Shown: positions 1 through 8,998, counted from the stretch's first letter. The stretch: 64,000 nucleotides of DNA from JBEVJK01 sp963791325 (GCA_963791325.1 CAWBRU010000004.1:124001-188000), one strand, 5' to 3'. Made by a program: numbers and translations. The notes: generated by a model from the letters alone, not told the origin.

Positions 1-1006
1 GGATGATGGCGAGCTGTGGCAAGCCGGTCCAGGCCAGCACGAAGCCGATCTGTTCGGCGTTGTAGCGCTGCACCTGGCCGAGATATTGCGGCAGGATGTA
101 GACGCTGCCGAACAGCGCCACGCCGACCAGCATGTTGACCAGAATGCCGATGCCGAAATTGCGTCGCTTGAGCAGCCGCAGCTGGACCAGCGGCTTTGCC
201 ACGGCGAGCTCGATGGCGACGAAGGCGATCAGGAACACGGCGGCCGTCAGCGCCAGCTTGACGATCAACGGGGATTGGAACCAGTCGTCCTTGTTGCCTT
301 CCTCGAGCACCGTCTGCAGCGCCGACAGTCCGATCGCCATGGTCGCGATCCCCGCCCAGTCGCCGTCGCGCAGCAGCGACAGCTGCATCGGCTTCCTCTC
401 GAGGGTGAGATAGAGCGCAACGACCATCACCAAGCTGGGCAGCGCGTTGACGAAGAAGATGCTCTGCCAGCCATAGGTTTCGGTGAAGTAGCCGCCGATC
501 GTCGGTCCGATCGCCGGCGCGAAGGTGACCGACAGCGCAAACAGCGCCAGGCCGAGCGGCTGCTGGGATTTCGGCAGCTTGGTCAGCACCATGGTGAACG
601 CCATCGGGATCAGCACGCCGCCGGCGAAGCCCTGCAGGCCGCGCAGGACGATCATCGAGCCGAGGTCGTGGGCGAAGGCACAGGCTGCGGAGAACAGCGG
701 AAACAGCACGGCGTTGGCCAGCATATAGCGCCGGAACGAAAACACCCGGCTGAGGTAATCGGTGAGCGGGATCACCACGATCTCGCCGATTAGATAGGAA
801 GTTGAAATCCAGGCGCCGTTGTCGACGCCGGTGCCGATGCCGCCTTCGATGTCGAGCAGCGACGCATTGGTGATCTGGATGTTGAGGATCGCCATGAATG
901 CGCCGATCATGCCGGCGAGCACGGCGATCCACTGGGTGGCGCTGGCCTTGGCGTCGGCGGCGGCTGCCGGCGGTCCGAACGATCCGGCCTGGGTGACGGC
1001 AGACAT
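1..1006 (-). CDS. DHA2-family (EmrB-type) MFS drug efflux transporter, C-terminus cut by window edge
   Basis: Inner-membrane proton-driven exporter of the 14-TM DHA2 family, expected to work with the HlyD adaptor encoded just upstream. The frame starts at ATG 1006, behind an AGGAGAG ribosome site about 6 bases upstream, and stays open to base 1, so about 335 residues are visible and the C-terminal third is missing. Seen directly: a short polar N-terminus, then repeated hydrophobic helices, an N-terminal segment of the AFMAILNIQITNAS type, and a GPTIGGYFTETYGWQSIFF stretch typical of motif C and the following helix in this family. It follows the HlyD gene by 43 bases on the same strand, so the two probably form one transcript controlled by the divergent TetR gene. 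The substrate cannot be read from sequence. Confidence 0.9.
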   Translation of the reverse strand, partial: MSAVTQAGSFGPPAAAADAKASATQWIAVLAGMIGAFMAILNIQITNASLLDIEGGIGTGVDNGAWISTSYLIGEIVVIPLTDYLSRVFSFRRYMLANAVLFPLFSAACAFAHDLGSMIVLRGLQGFAGGVLIPMAFTMVLTKLPKSQQPLGLALFALSVTFAPAIGPTIGGYFTETYGWQSIFFVNALPSLVMVVALYLTLERKPMQLSLLRDGDWAGIATMAIGLSALQTVLEEGNKDDWFQSPLIVKLALTAAVFLIAFVAIELAVAKPLVQLRLLKRRNFGIGILVNMLVGVALFGSVYILPQYLGQVQRYNAEQIGFVLAWTGLPQLAII

Positions 1007-1049
1007 GGCGCTCTCCTGGCGCTTTTCAGGCGCGACGACCTGGCGGCGC

Positions 1050-2270
1050 TCAGCCGGCCGGCGTCGGGCGGGCGGCGGCCGGGCCCGCGGCGGCCTTGGT
1101 GTCGATGGTCGGATAGACCGACATGCCGGGCCTGAGCACCACGGCAAGCGGGTCGTCGTCGTGGTCGAGCAGGATCTTGACGGGAATGCGCTGGACGACC
1201 TTGGTGAAGTTGCCGGTGGCGTTGTCGGGCGGCAGCAGCGCGAATTCCTGCCCGCTCGCCGGCGAAATGCTGTCGACATGCCCCGCGAATTTCCGTCCCG
1301 GGAACGTATCGACCTCGACCGTCACCGGCTGGCCGGCACGCACGTCGGTGAGCTGGGTCTCCTTGTAGTTGGCGATGATATAGGCCTCGGCCGACGGCAC
1401 CACCGCCATCAGCAGCGTGCCGGCCTGGACATATTGCCCGACCCGCAGCGTCCGGTTGCCGATCACCCCGTCGATCGGAGCGACAAGCGTGGCATAGGAG
1501 AGGTTCAGCTCGGCCTGGTCGGCCTGCGCCTTGGCACGGGCGAGGGAGGCCTCCGCCTGGGCGAGCTCGGCGCGCAGCACATTGAGCTGCTGGCCGGCAT
1601 TGGCCAGCACGGCCATGTCGCGGGTCACCGCCGCGCGCGCCGCGGCGATCCGGGCGGCCGCCTGCTGGGCATTCTGAACGGTGCCGTAACCCTTGACCGC
1701 AAGATCGGCATAACGCTTGTCGTCCTGCCCTGCGAAGGTCTCGTTGGCCCGGTCGAGGTCGACGGTCGCCTGGGCCGCGGCGATGGCCGCCTGCTGGGCA
1801 GTGAGTGCCGCGTTTTTGTTGGCGATGTCGGCCTCGGCCGACTGGACCTCGGCCCTCGCCTGTTCGAGGCTGACCTTGAGGTCGCGGTCGTCGATCCTGG
1901 CCAGCACCTGGCCGCGGCTGACCGGCTGGTTGTCCTCCACCGGGACGGCGGCGATATAGCCGGCGATCTTCGGCGCGATCGCGGTGCTGTCGGCCTTGAC
2001 ATAGGCGTCGTCGGTGGACACCTCGAACCGTCCGACCTGCCAATAGCGCCAGCCAAGATCGGCTGCTGCGCCAAGCACGGCGAGTGCCGCCGTGGCGAAC
2101 AGGAGCGGGCGCAGCCAGCGCCGGCGCGGCGCCGCCGCCGGCGAGGCGAGGGGCGCCGTGGCGAGCGGCGGCGCGGAGACCACCTGCCGGTCCGGCAGGT
2201 CGATGCCCGGCGCCGCCTCGTCGCGCGGAAACACCTTGTCGACGGTGAAGGCAGGAGGGTGCAGGCTCAT
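1050..2270 (-). CDS. HlyD/EmrA-family membrane fusion protein
   Basis: Periplasmic adaptor (406 residues) of a tripartite efflux pump. Visible architecture: a cytoplasmic proline- and arginine-rich N-terminus, one membrane helix at about residues 52-74, the first barrel/lipoyl half with the family signature STDDAYVKAD near residue 85, an alanine- and glutamine-rich coiled-coil hairpin at about 130-270, then the second half with the APIDGVIGNR motif and the beta-barrel domain containing YKETQL. This is the usual EmrA layout and length. It is the first gene of the pump operon, with the DHA2 transporter downstream, and starts 121 bases from the divergent TetR gene. No outer-membrane factor gene is visible in the window, so one would have to be encoded elsewhere. 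Confidence 0.93.
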   Translation of the reverse strand: MSLHPPAFTVDKVFPRDEAAPGIDLPDRQVVSAPPLATAPLASPAAAPRRRWLRPLLFATAALAVLGAAADLGWRYWQVGRFEVSTDDAYVKADSTAIAPKIAGYIAAVPVEDNQPVSRGQVLARIDDRDLKVSLEQARAEVQSAEADIANKNAALTAQQAAIAAAQATVDLDRANETFAGQDDKRYADLAVKGYGTVQNAQQAAARIAAARAAVTRDMAVLANAGQQLNVLRAELAQAEASLARAKAQADQAELNLSYATLVAPIDGVIGNRTLRVGQYVQAGTLLMAVVPSAEAYIIANYKETQLTDVRAGQPVTVEVDTFPGRKFAGHVDSISPASGQEFALLPPDNATGNFTKVVQRIPVKILLDHDDDPLAVVLRPGMSVYPTIDTKAAAGPAAARPTPAG

Positions 2271-2320
2271 CTGGCGCGGATCCTTCTTCCTCTCGGCCAG
2301 CCGACGAGCCGGCTTGCCTC

Positions 2321-2347
2321 ATTTAGGAAAAATCGTATTTTCTAAAT
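2321..2347. promoter_or_regulatory. Palindromic operator candidate between efflux operon and TetR gene
   Basis: A 27-base imperfect palindrome with outer arms ATTTAG and CTAAAT. Ten of 13 arm positions are complementary. It is AT-rich in a GC-rich neighbourhood and sits in the 121-base gap between the divergent HlyD and TetR genes. TetR repressors usually bind such a site to control both their own gene and the pump, so this is the likely operator. Binding is inferred, not shown. Confidence 0.6.
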
Positions 2348-2391
2348 GGGCCCCGGGATCCGGGTCTGTCAAGGGATTTTGGAAAACGAAG

Positions 2392-3042
2392 ATGGTCGAT
2401 AACGCGAAAGTTGAACGGCGCACGCGCGGGCGGCCGCAGCTCAGGCCCGACGAGGAGACGCGCCGGCTGATCGTGGCCGCCGCGCGGGAGGAGTTCCAGG
2501 CCAACGGCTATGCCGCCGCCAGCATGGTGCGGGTGGCCCAGCGTGCCGGCGTCTCGACCAAGACCATGTACCGCTTGATTCCGACCAAGGCCGACCTGTT
2601 CCGCAGCGTGGTGTCGGACCGGATCTCACGCTTCATCCTTGAGATCGACGGCGAGACGCTTGCCGGGCTGCCCATCGAGCAGGCGCTGGAGCACATCCTG
2701 ATCGCCTATGGCGGCTTGACCCTCGACGACGAGACGACCTCCACCCTGCGGCTGGTGTTTGCCGAATGCGACCGCTTCCCCGAACTCGCCTCCGCCTTCT
2801 ACGAGCTGGCGATCCGGCGGACCACCGAGACGATGGAACGCTGGCTCGAGCGCCAGCGTGACGCCGGGCACGTCGCCGTCGACGACGCGGCGGCGGCCGT
2901 CGGCATGTTGCGGGGGATGATGATCATGGAACCGCAGCGCGCGCTGCTGCTCGGCCAGCGGACCGCGCCAAGCCAGGCGGAGATCGCCGAGCGCGCCCGC
3001 GCCTGTGCCGGCCTGTTTCTCGACGGCTGCCGCCCGCGATAG
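2392..3042 (+). CDS. TetR/AcrR-family transcriptional regulator
   Basis: Probable repressor of the divergent efflux operon (216 residues from ATG 2392). The frame is open further upstream, but ATG 2392 places the usual short basic tail (RRTRGRP) before the DNA-binding domain and leaves the palindrome at 2321-2347 outside the gene. The N-terminal helix-turn-helix is clear: RRLIVAAAREEFQANGYA, then VAQRAGVSTKTMYRLIPTKADLF at about residues 42-64. The C-terminal helical ligand domain resembles the AefR/TetR_C groups. The ribosome site is weak (GGAAAAC). The ligand is unknown. Confidence 0.92.
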   Translation: MVDNAKVERRTRGRPQLRPDEETRRLIVAAAREEFQANGYAAASMVRVAQRAGVSTKTMYRLIPTKADLFRSVVSDRISRFILEIDGETLAGLPIEQALEHILIAYGGLTLDDETTSTLRLVFAECDRFPELASAFYELAIRRTTETMERWLERQRDAGHVAVDDAAAAVGMLRGMMIMEPQRALLLGQRTAPSQAEIAERARACAGLFLDGCRPR

Positions 3043-3172
3043 CTCCAGCGGATCATCGATCGTTCGAACAACCGTTGCCGCTGCTCGTGGAATCGCTCGT
3101 CAGCAAAAGCGTGGGGCAAGGACCCGATCGGTGGAGACCGGGAGGCCGAGGCCTTCGTCGCGGAATGTCTGT

Positions 3173-3328
3173 TTAGCGCCCGTAGCAGGACGGCCCCGGC
3201 AAGATCGACCCCGGCACCGCGCAATTGCCCGGCTGGTGCCCCGGCGTTCCGGCAGCGTTCTGACAGGCCGCCAGCGCAAGCAGGCTCACGGCAAGGGCGA
3301 CGACGGGCGGGACGAGCTTGGTTCGCAT
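3173..3328 (-). CDS. Small lipoprotein, 51 residues
   Basis: A short open frame with all the marks of a lipoprotein precursor: basic start (MRTK), hydrophobic segment, and a lipobox LALAAC with the acylated cysteine at residue 22. The mature part is only about 30 residues, rich in proline and glycine, and contains two more cysteines (residues 36 and 48). I do not recognise a named family. It lies on the opposite strand to the TetR gene, tail to tail, and appears to be a single-gene unit. The ATG at 3328 is the only sensible start. Its job is unknown; an anchored envelope peptide is all that can be said. Confidence 0.6.
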   Translation of the reverse strand: MRTKLVPPVVALAVSLLALAACQNAAGTPGHQPGNCAVPGSILPGPSCYGR

Positions 3329-3800
3329 ATCATCTCTCGTTGAGTTGCGTTCCGGCGACGATCGCTTTCTTATAGTTCCGCGCGGCGGGACGCCGCGCCA
3401 CCCGATTCCCGCCGCCGCTTCGCCTTGTCGGGGTGATCTTGCCGCAGATGCTTCCCGGCGTCACGGCGGGCATTGTGAATTTGTCCCGTCCTTGCCTCTG
3501 CCTCTCCCGGAAGCAGACCGCCTCGGCCCCTCGGGGAAACGCACGGACCGGCCCTCCCGGACGTGAAGACCCCGTATTTGGGATGTGCTATCGTGCAGTC
3601 GAACGTCGGCGACGACCCGATTGCCAACACGCCCCCGGTGCGTGGCGCCGTCGATCCGGCGTCGGACTATTTGCGCAAGGTGTTCGCCGACCGAGAACCG
3701 TGACCCCGATCAGGGCAGCGATCAGCCGCCCGGCAGTGCTCACAGCGGACGGCACCGGCCGACGAACCTACCGACCGCGTTCGACAAGGGAGGATGGACC
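3329..3800. other. Intergenic region without a convincing gene
   Basis: This 472-base stretch separates the small lipoprotein from the NmrA-like gene. A 36-codon GTG-started frame at 3593-3703 and longer overlapping frames show no recognisable protein. Nothing else could be identified, though the promoter of the NmrA-like gene must lie here. Confidence 0.5.
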
Positions 3801-4553
3801 ATGAAGATCGTCGTCATCGGCGGCACCGGCCTGATCGGTTCGAAGACCGTCGCAATTCTGCGCCAGGGCGGCCATGACGTCGTTGCCGCCTCACCCCGGG
3901 GCGGCATCAACACCATGACCGGCGAGGGACTGAAAGAGGCCTTGGCGGGCACACAGGTGGTGATCGACCTCGCCAATTCGCCGTCCTTTAAGGACCAGGA
4001 CGTACTGGAATTCTTCCAGACCTCGGGCCGTAACCTTTTCGCGGCGGAGACCGCGGCGGGCGGGGTCCGGCACCACGTCGCGCTATCCATCGTCGGGATC
4101 GACCGGACGCCGGACAATGGCTATTTCCGCGCCAAGGTCGCCCAAGAGAGACTGATCGTCTCCTCCGGCATCCCCTACACCATCATCCGTTCGACCCAGT
4201 TCATGGAATTCCTGAGCGGCATCGCCGCTTCGAGGGCGGACGGCGATATTCTCCGGATTTCGCCCGGCCTGTTCCAGCCGATAGCGGCGGACGACGTTGC
4301 CGCCGCGGTTGCCGAAGTGGCGCGCGCGGCGCCGCGAAACGGCATCCTGGAGATCGCCGGCCCAGAACGGGCGCCTTTCAACGAGGTCGTCAGCCGCTAT
4401 CTGAAGGCGATCGGCGATCCGCGCCAGGTCGTCAGCGATCCCGACGCCCCATACTTCGGCGGCCGGGTCGAGGAGTACTCGCTGGTTCCGACGGGCGAGG
4501 CGCGCCTTGGCCGCATCGGTTTCGACGAGTGGCTTCGCCGCCCGCAGCAATAA
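3801..4553 (+). CDS. NmrA-like / atypical SDR NAD(P)-binding protein
   Basis: Rossmann-fold protein of 250 residues. The dinucleotide-binding loop GGTGLIGS is at residues 8-15. There is no classical YxxxK active site. With the SGIPYTIIRSTQF segment in the middle, this places it with the atypical SDR/NmrA-like group, which includes both quinone/NADPH reductases and redox-sensing regulators. The frame is open upstream, but ATG 3801 follows a good AGGGAGG ribosome site and gives the correct Rossmann start (MKIVVIGG). The next gene (cupin) begins 80 bases downstream on the same strand, so cotranscription is possible. Substrate and role are unknown. Confidence 0.88.
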   Translation: MKIVVIGGTGLIGSKTVAILRQGGHDVVAASPRGGINTMTGEGLKEALAGTQVVIDLANSPSFKDQDVLEFFQTSGRNLFAAETAAGGVRHHVALSIVGIDRTPDNGYFRAKVAQERLIVSSGIPYTIIRSTQFMEFLSGIAASRADGDILRISPGLFQPIAADDVAAAVAEVARAAPRNGILEIAGPERAPFNEVVSRYLKAIGDPRQVVSDPDAPYFGGRVEEYSLVPTGEARLGRIGFDEWLRRPQQ

Positions 4554-4633
4554 GGCTGGTCTCGATCGGGGATTCTCGCGGGACCTCACCCCGGTCACGA
4601 CCCGGTCCCGAACAACGAATGGAGGAGGTGATC

Positions 4634-5023
4634 ATGACGAACAAGCTGGCCGCGTTGGCTCTGCTGTGCCTCATGACGGGCATTGCGGCGGCTCAGGAGC
4701 CGAAGGTCACGCCGCTCATGTCCAAGGATCTTCCGGAGAGTCCCGGCAGGGAGGCTCTGATGATCACAGTCGAGCATGCGCCCGGTGGGTCGAGCGCCAT
4801 TCATCGACACAATGCACATGCGTTCGTTTACGTGCTGGAGGGCTCCGTTATCATGCAGCTGAAGGGCGGACAGCAGGTGACACTGACAGCCGGACAGACC
4901 TTCTATGAAGGCCCTGACGATGTCCATCTCGTCGACCGCAACGCCAGCGCCACCCAGCCGGCGAAATTCTTGGTGCTCCTGATCAAGGACAAGGGCGCGC
5001 CTGCGCTCGTGCCGGCACAGTGA
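4634..5023 (+). CDS. Secreted cupin-domain protein
   Basis: Small periplasmic protein of 129 residues with a signal peptide (hydrophobic residues 5-19, cleavage likely after GIAAA). The single cupin barrel has the metal-binding set on motif 1, HRHNAHAFVYVLEG (His57, His59, Glu69), and a later His98 on motif 2. Single-domain cupins of this type bind a divalent metal and are often of unknown function. ATG 4634 is preceded by a strong GGAGGAGG site. It follows the NmrA-like gene and precedes a molybdopterin-domain protein, but no shared pathway is evident. Confidence 0.85.
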   Translation: MTNKLAALALLCLMTGIAAAQEPKVTPLMSKDLPESPGREALMITVEHAPGGSSAIHRHNAHAFVYVLEGSVIMQLKGGQQVTLTAGQTFYEGPDDVHLVDRNASATQPAKFLVLLIKDKGAPALVPAQ

Positions 5024-5207
5024 CTTTTTGAATCCTGGCAAACGAAGCCGACTGCGAAAGGCTGCGGCTGCGGTCATCCCGCGTTTCACTTCGCCCGAAT
5101 CGCTCGGTCGGCAATCAAACCGCCATAGGTCTTGTGAACAAGAGTTCGCGAACAATGTCGCGGTCAGGATGTCGTGATATCCTCCGACGGCAACGAGAGT
5201 GATCCGG

Positions 5208-5687
5208 ATGCTGCGTTACGCCTTGCTTGTCCTGATGGTCGTGGCACCGATGGCGGCCTCACCGGCACAGGATGCTGCCAAGATCGAGCTGCGCGGCAAT
5301 GTCGTCACCGCAACCTCGCTGACGATGGAGAGCCTCTCGAAGCTGCCGCGGGTCGAGGAGGAGATTGCGTTCCAGACCAGCAAGGGCGAGGAGAAAGGAC
5401 GCTACGCCGGCGTGATGCTTTGGGATCTCCTCCAGGAGAACGGCCTCAAAAAACTCGAGGGCCACAAAATTCTCGAACATGACTTCGCCGTTACCGGCCG
5501 CGACGGCTACAAAATTCTGTTTTCCCTCGGCGAGATCGCGCCGGACTTCGGCAACACGCAGATCCTGCTGGCGTATGAACGCGACGGCAAATCTTTGCTT
5601 CCCGCCGATGGGTTCCGTGTCGTGGTGCCGGGCGACAAGCGTGGCGCGCGGGCTGTAAAGGACGTCGTCGGCATCGACCTGCAATAA
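5208..5687 (+). CDS. Small exported molybdopterin-binding-domain protein
   Basis: A 159-residue protein with a signal peptide (cleavage near SPA-QD, residue 20) followed by a stretch resembling the oxidoreductase molybdopterin-binding domain of sulfite-oxidase-like proteins: a central GVMLWDLLQENGL segment, GRDGYKILFSLGEI and a C-terminal GFRVVVPGDKRGAR. It is about half the length of a full catalytic subunit, as in many small secreted members. ATG 5208 is chosen because GAGAG lies 8 bases upstream; a GTG at 5199 is possible. mobA, which makes the guanylylated molybdenum cofactor, lies 86 bases downstream and supports a molybdenum link. Whether this short form binds cofactor and is catalytic is not settled. 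Confidence 0.8.
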   Translation: MLRYALLVLMVVAPMAASPAQDAAKIELRGNVVTATSLTMESLSKLPRVEEEIAFQTSKGEEKGRYAGVMLWDLLQENGLKKLEGHKILEHDFAVTGRDGYKILFSLGEIAPDFGNTQILLAYERDGKSLLPADGFRVVVPGDKRGARAVKDVVGIDLQ

Positions 5688-5773
5688 GCTCGGACGATCT
5701 GGAAGCCGCCATCCCGGGATGGCGCTGTCGGCTCGAGCGGGCTCCGTTCGACCGAGGCTTGCCGCACACAAGG

Positions 5774-6412
5774 ATGGCGATCGTGACGAGCAAGATCATC
5801 CCGACGGTCGGCGCCGTGCTCGCCGGAGGCCTGGCGCGGCGGCTCGGCGGCGGCGATAAGCCGTTGCGCGAGATCGGCGGTCGAACGATTCTCAGCCGGG
5901 TGATCGAACGACTGGCACCGCAGTGTGGCGAACTCGTCCTCAACGCCAACGGCGACCCCTCGCGGTTCAGCGCGTTCGGCTTGGCGGTCATTCCCGATAC
6001 CGTGTTGGAATTCCCTGGGCCGCTGGCCGGCGTGCTTGCAGCGCTCGATTGGACGGCCGCCAACAGGCCGAATATCGAATGGGTCGTGAGCGCCCCTGGG
6101 GATTGCCCATTTCTTCCGCGCGATCTTGTTTGTCGCCTGCAAACCGCGCGTATCGATCAGAATGCTCACCTCGCCGTAGCGGCGTCGGGCAACCGGATGC
6201 ATCCTGTGATCGGTCTGTGGAGCGTCGCGCTTCGTGACGATCTCAGGCATGCCCTTGTCGGGGAGCAGGTCCGAAAAGTCGACGAGTGGACCAAGAGGTA
6301 CCGGCTGAGCCGTGTGGACTGGCCGTCGGCGCCGGTCGACCCCTTCTTCAACGCAAACACGCCGGAAGACATGGCCGAGGCGGAAGTGCTTGCAGGCCGG
6401 TCCATCGATTAG
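5774..6412 (+). CDS. mobA: Molybdenum cofactor guanylyltransferase MobA
   Basis: Cytoplasmic enzyme that transfers GMP from GTP to molybdopterin to give the MGD form of the cofactor. The N-terminus carries the family nucleotide-binding loop LAGGLARRLGGGDK (about residues 16-29), followed by PGPLAGVLAAL, the metal-binding SAPGDCPFLP region and the C-terminal FFNANTPEDMAEAE. Length (212 residues from ATG 5774) is normal. A TTG at 5759 would add five residues; neither start has a strong ribosome site. It lies directly after a small molybdopterin-domain protein gene, which may be a client or simply a neighbour. The partner mobB is not seen in the window. Confidence 0.9.
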   Translation: MAIVTSKIIPTVGAVLAGGLARRLGGGDKPLREIGGRTILSRVIERLAPQCGELVLNANGDPSRFSAFGLAVIPDTVLEFPGPLAGVLAALDWTAANRPNIEWVVSAPGDCPFLPRDLVCRLQTARIDQNAHLAVAASGNRMHPVIGLWSVALRDDLRHALVGEQVRKVDEWTKRYRLSRVDWPSAPVDPFFNANTPEDMAEAEVLAGRSID

Positions 6413-6521
6413 AGGCTGCCTCATCGGAAGTTTCTGGAAACGCGACCCCATGTCGCCGGCGGATGGCGTCTGCCAGCCATGGCGTCGCCGTTCCGGTGGG
6501 GGAGCTGATCCGAAAAAATCG

Positions 6522-6531
6522 ATTTGCAAAT
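6522..6531. promoter_or_regulatory. Perfect palindrome ATTTGCAAAT upstream of the LacI-type gene
   Basis: A perfect 10-base palindrome with a central GC, followed at once by a second short palindrome AATGCATT. It lies 7 bases before the ATG of the LacI-family gene. LacI regulators bind GC-centred palindromes, so this is a plausible autoregulatory operator. I did not find a second copy in front of the importer operon. Confidence 0.4.
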
Positions 6532-6537
6532 GCATTC

Positions 6538-7563
6538 ATGCGGCGTAATTCTTTCGTTGTGAGCACTATTTCCAAGGTGGCCGAACGGGCCGGCGTGTCA
6601 CGGACGACCGTTTCGCATGTGATGAACCATGCGGAGCGCGTGTCCAAGCCGCTGCGCGAGCGCGTGCAGAAGGCGATCGACGAGCTTGGCTACGCGCCGA
6701 ACCCGCAGGCGAGGAGCCTGCGGACGGGCCGGACGCACCTTGTCGCCGTGCTGATCCCGGATATTCGCAATCCCTTCTATCCCGAACTGGTGAAGACCGC
6801 ACAGTCGGAGTTGGAGCAGATCGGCCTCGATACGCTTGTCTTCAACACCGATGTGCCGGGTGGCCATTCGCACAAGCACAGCCGGGATTACCTAAGTCAC
6901 ATCGGGCGCCGCCGCGTCGATGGTCTGATCGTCGGTGATTTTGCGCTGCACGGCATGCACGATGCTCTTCTGGACGTCGACCTTCCGGCTGTTTTCATCG
7001 GCCATCTGCCGAATGGGGCCGTGGATAGCGTCCGCCTGGACGACCGGGGCGGCGGTTATCTGATGGGCGAATACCTGGCCAAGAAGGGTCACCGTCGCGT
7101 CGCCCATGTCACAGGTCCGAGATTTTTCAGAGAGGCCATGGCCCGTGCCGAAGGCTTCGAGCAAGGGCTGATCGACCACGGCGCGGAATTCGACCCCGAG
7201 ATGCGCTATGAGGGCAGCTACCTCGCGCCTTCAGGCTGCGAGGCGATCCGCTGGCTCATGGCAAGCCATCGCATGGCGCTGCCCTCGGTGATCTTCTTCG
7301 CCAATTACCTGATGGCTGCCGGCGCTCTCTCCGAACTCTACGATCACGGCCTTCGCGTGCCGGATGACATTGCGGTCGCCGTTTTCGACGATCTGCCGCA
7401 ACTCGAATATGTCAGGCCGAAGCTGACCCGGGTCGGCAACAGCCCGGCAGTGCTGGCGGGCCACGCCGCCAGGATGCTGCTCGACCGGCTGCAGGGCCGC
7501 TACGCCGGACCGCCTCGCATGGAAACCGTGCCGTCGCTTCTCCATCCCTTTGATTCCGCATGA
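6538..7563 (+). CDS. LacI-family transcriptional regulator
   Basis: Sugar-responsive regulator of 341 residues. The N-terminal helix-turn-helix and hinge are clear: TISKVAERAGVSRTTVSHVMN, then NPQARSLRTGRTHLVAVLIP. The rest is a periplasmic-binding-protein-like effector domain, with VFFIGH/DDRGGG and a late VAVFDDLP region. ATG 6538 or GTG 6559 could be the start; neither has a Shine-Dalgarno sequence, so translation may be leaderless. It sits 74 bases before the sugar importer and GH172 genes on the same strand and is very likely their local regulator. The inducing sugar is unknown. Confidence 0.92.
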   Translation: MRRNSFVVSTISKVAERAGVSRTTVSHVMNHAERVSKPLRERVQKAIDELGYAPNPQARSLRTGRTHLVAVLIPDIRNPFYPELVKTAQSELEQIGLDTLVFNTDVPGGHSHKHSRDYLSHIGRRRVDGLIVGDFALHGMHDALLDVDLPAVFIGHLPNGAVDSVRLDDRGGGYLMGEYLAKKGHRRVAHVTGPRFFREAMARAEGFEQGLIDHGAEFDPEMRYEGSYLAPSGCEAIRWLMASHRMALPSVIFFANYLMAAGALSELYDHGLRVPDDIAVAVFDDLPQLEYVRPKLTRVGNSPAVLAGHAARMLLDRLQGRYAGPPRMETVPSLLHPFDSA

Positions 7564-7637
7564 GGCATTTCGAACAGGCGGAAGGACGGCCGCCCGTTCG
7601 ACGCTGAACCTGAAAACACCGACCCTGGGAGGACACC

Positions 7638-8998
7638 TTGACCAATCAGACGCCCAAACCGTTCAAGCCCGTGCTCGCTTCGCTCAGCCGACGCAAGCTG
7701 CTGGCGGGAGGCGCCGCACTCGCCGCCGGCTCCGTATCAGGGTTGCCCTTTGTCAACCGGCTGGCAGCACGCGCCCAAGGAGCGCCGCTTAAGTTTTGGC
7801 AGTTCTACGCGCCGGGCGGCGACGTAAAACCGCAGGTGGCGTGGTTCGAGAAGACGGTGAAGGACTGGAACGACACGCACGACGTGAAGGTCGAACTGGA
7901 ATATGTGGTCAACAGCGAGTACATCTCGGGCTCCAAGCTTTCGACGGCCTTCGCGTCCGGCCAAGGCCCCGACATCTTCCTGATCAGCCCCGGCGATTTC
8001 CTGCGCTACTACAATGGCGGGGTGCTGGCCGATCTGACGCCCTATATCGAGGATGCGGCGAAGAAGGATTTCCCCGAGAGCGTGATTGCCAACCGCATGG
8101 TCGACGGCAAGGTCTACGGGGTGCCGATGGAGGTCGAGCCGATGGCCTTCTACTATTCGGTCAAGGCCTTCGAGGAGGCGGGTCTCAACGAGAACGACGT
8201 GCCCAAGACCTGGGATCAGCTGCTGGAAACCGCCAAGAAGCTGACCACGCCCAACCGCTTCGGCGTGCTCTTCGAAACGACGCCGGGCTACTACCAGAAC
8301 TTCACCTGGTACCCCTTCATGTGGCAGGGCGGTGGCGAGTTCCAGACGAAGGACGGCAAGAGCGCGTTCGATTCGCCGGCGACGGTCGCCGCGCTGAAGC
8401 TGTGGCAGGACGCGGTCAACTGGGCGTCGCCCCACGCCAAGTGGTGAGCGGCGGTTTCGACATCGTTTCCAACCTCGCCGCCGGGCTATGCGCCATGCAG
8501 AACATCGGGATCTGGGGCATCTCGGCGATGGAGAACAATGCCAAAGACGTTCCATACGGCATCTTCAAGCTACCGACGCCGGCCAACGGCAAATATGTCA
8601 CGGTCGGTGGCGGTTGGGCCTTCGTGGCCAACGCCAAGGGAGCCGACCCCGAGAACGCGGCAAAGTTCTGCGCCTGGGCGTTGGCTTCCATGGACAAGAA
8701 GTCGGTTCAGCGCGTCGCCGACTGGTGCACGGTCGCCAAATCCGACATGCCGCCGCGTCAAAGCGCCCTGGAGGCAAAGCGGGAGGATTTCAGCAAGGGC
8801 AAGATGGGCATCTTCTCCAAAGAGGTCTATCCCGGCACGAGAGCCGAGCCGCGCCTGCCGCCGGAGGTCTACAAGATCATCTCCGATGCGATCCAGGCGA
8901 CCCAGCTCGGCGGCGCCGACTGCCAGCAGACGGCAACGGCGGCAAGCCAGCAGCTCGACGCATTCCTGGCATCATATTCAGGAGCGCCGATCCTGTAA
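7638..8998 (+). pseudogene. Sugar ABC transporter substrate-binding protein (CUT1), frameshifted at about 8422-8424
   Basis: Extracellular solute-binding protein of the MalE/UgpB type. The first frame starts at TTG 7638, supported by a strong GGGAGG site 7 bases upstream. It encodes a Tat signal peptide (SRRKLLAGGAALAAG) and the N-terminal domain, and stops at 8447. The second frame continues from about 8420 to 8998 with the rest of the protein (SGGFDIVSNLAAG, MQNIGIWGISAM, GGWAFVANA). Adding one G to the GGG at 8422-8424 joins them as VNWGVAPRQVV, giving about 453 residues, the normal size. So this is either a one-base sequencing error or a recent inactivation. It is the first gene of an importer operon with two permeases and no ATPase. 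Confidence 0.88.

Noticed and set aside
819..2345. 508-codon open frame on the plus strand across the HlyD gene
   Set aside because: Antisense shadow of a GC-rich gene. The product is Arg/Gly/His-rich with no domain, while the minus strand gives a full HlyD protein.
3593..3703. 36-codon GTG-started frame before the NmrA-like gene
   Set aside because: Too short, no ribosome site, no known peptide; possibly a gene remnant but not supportable.
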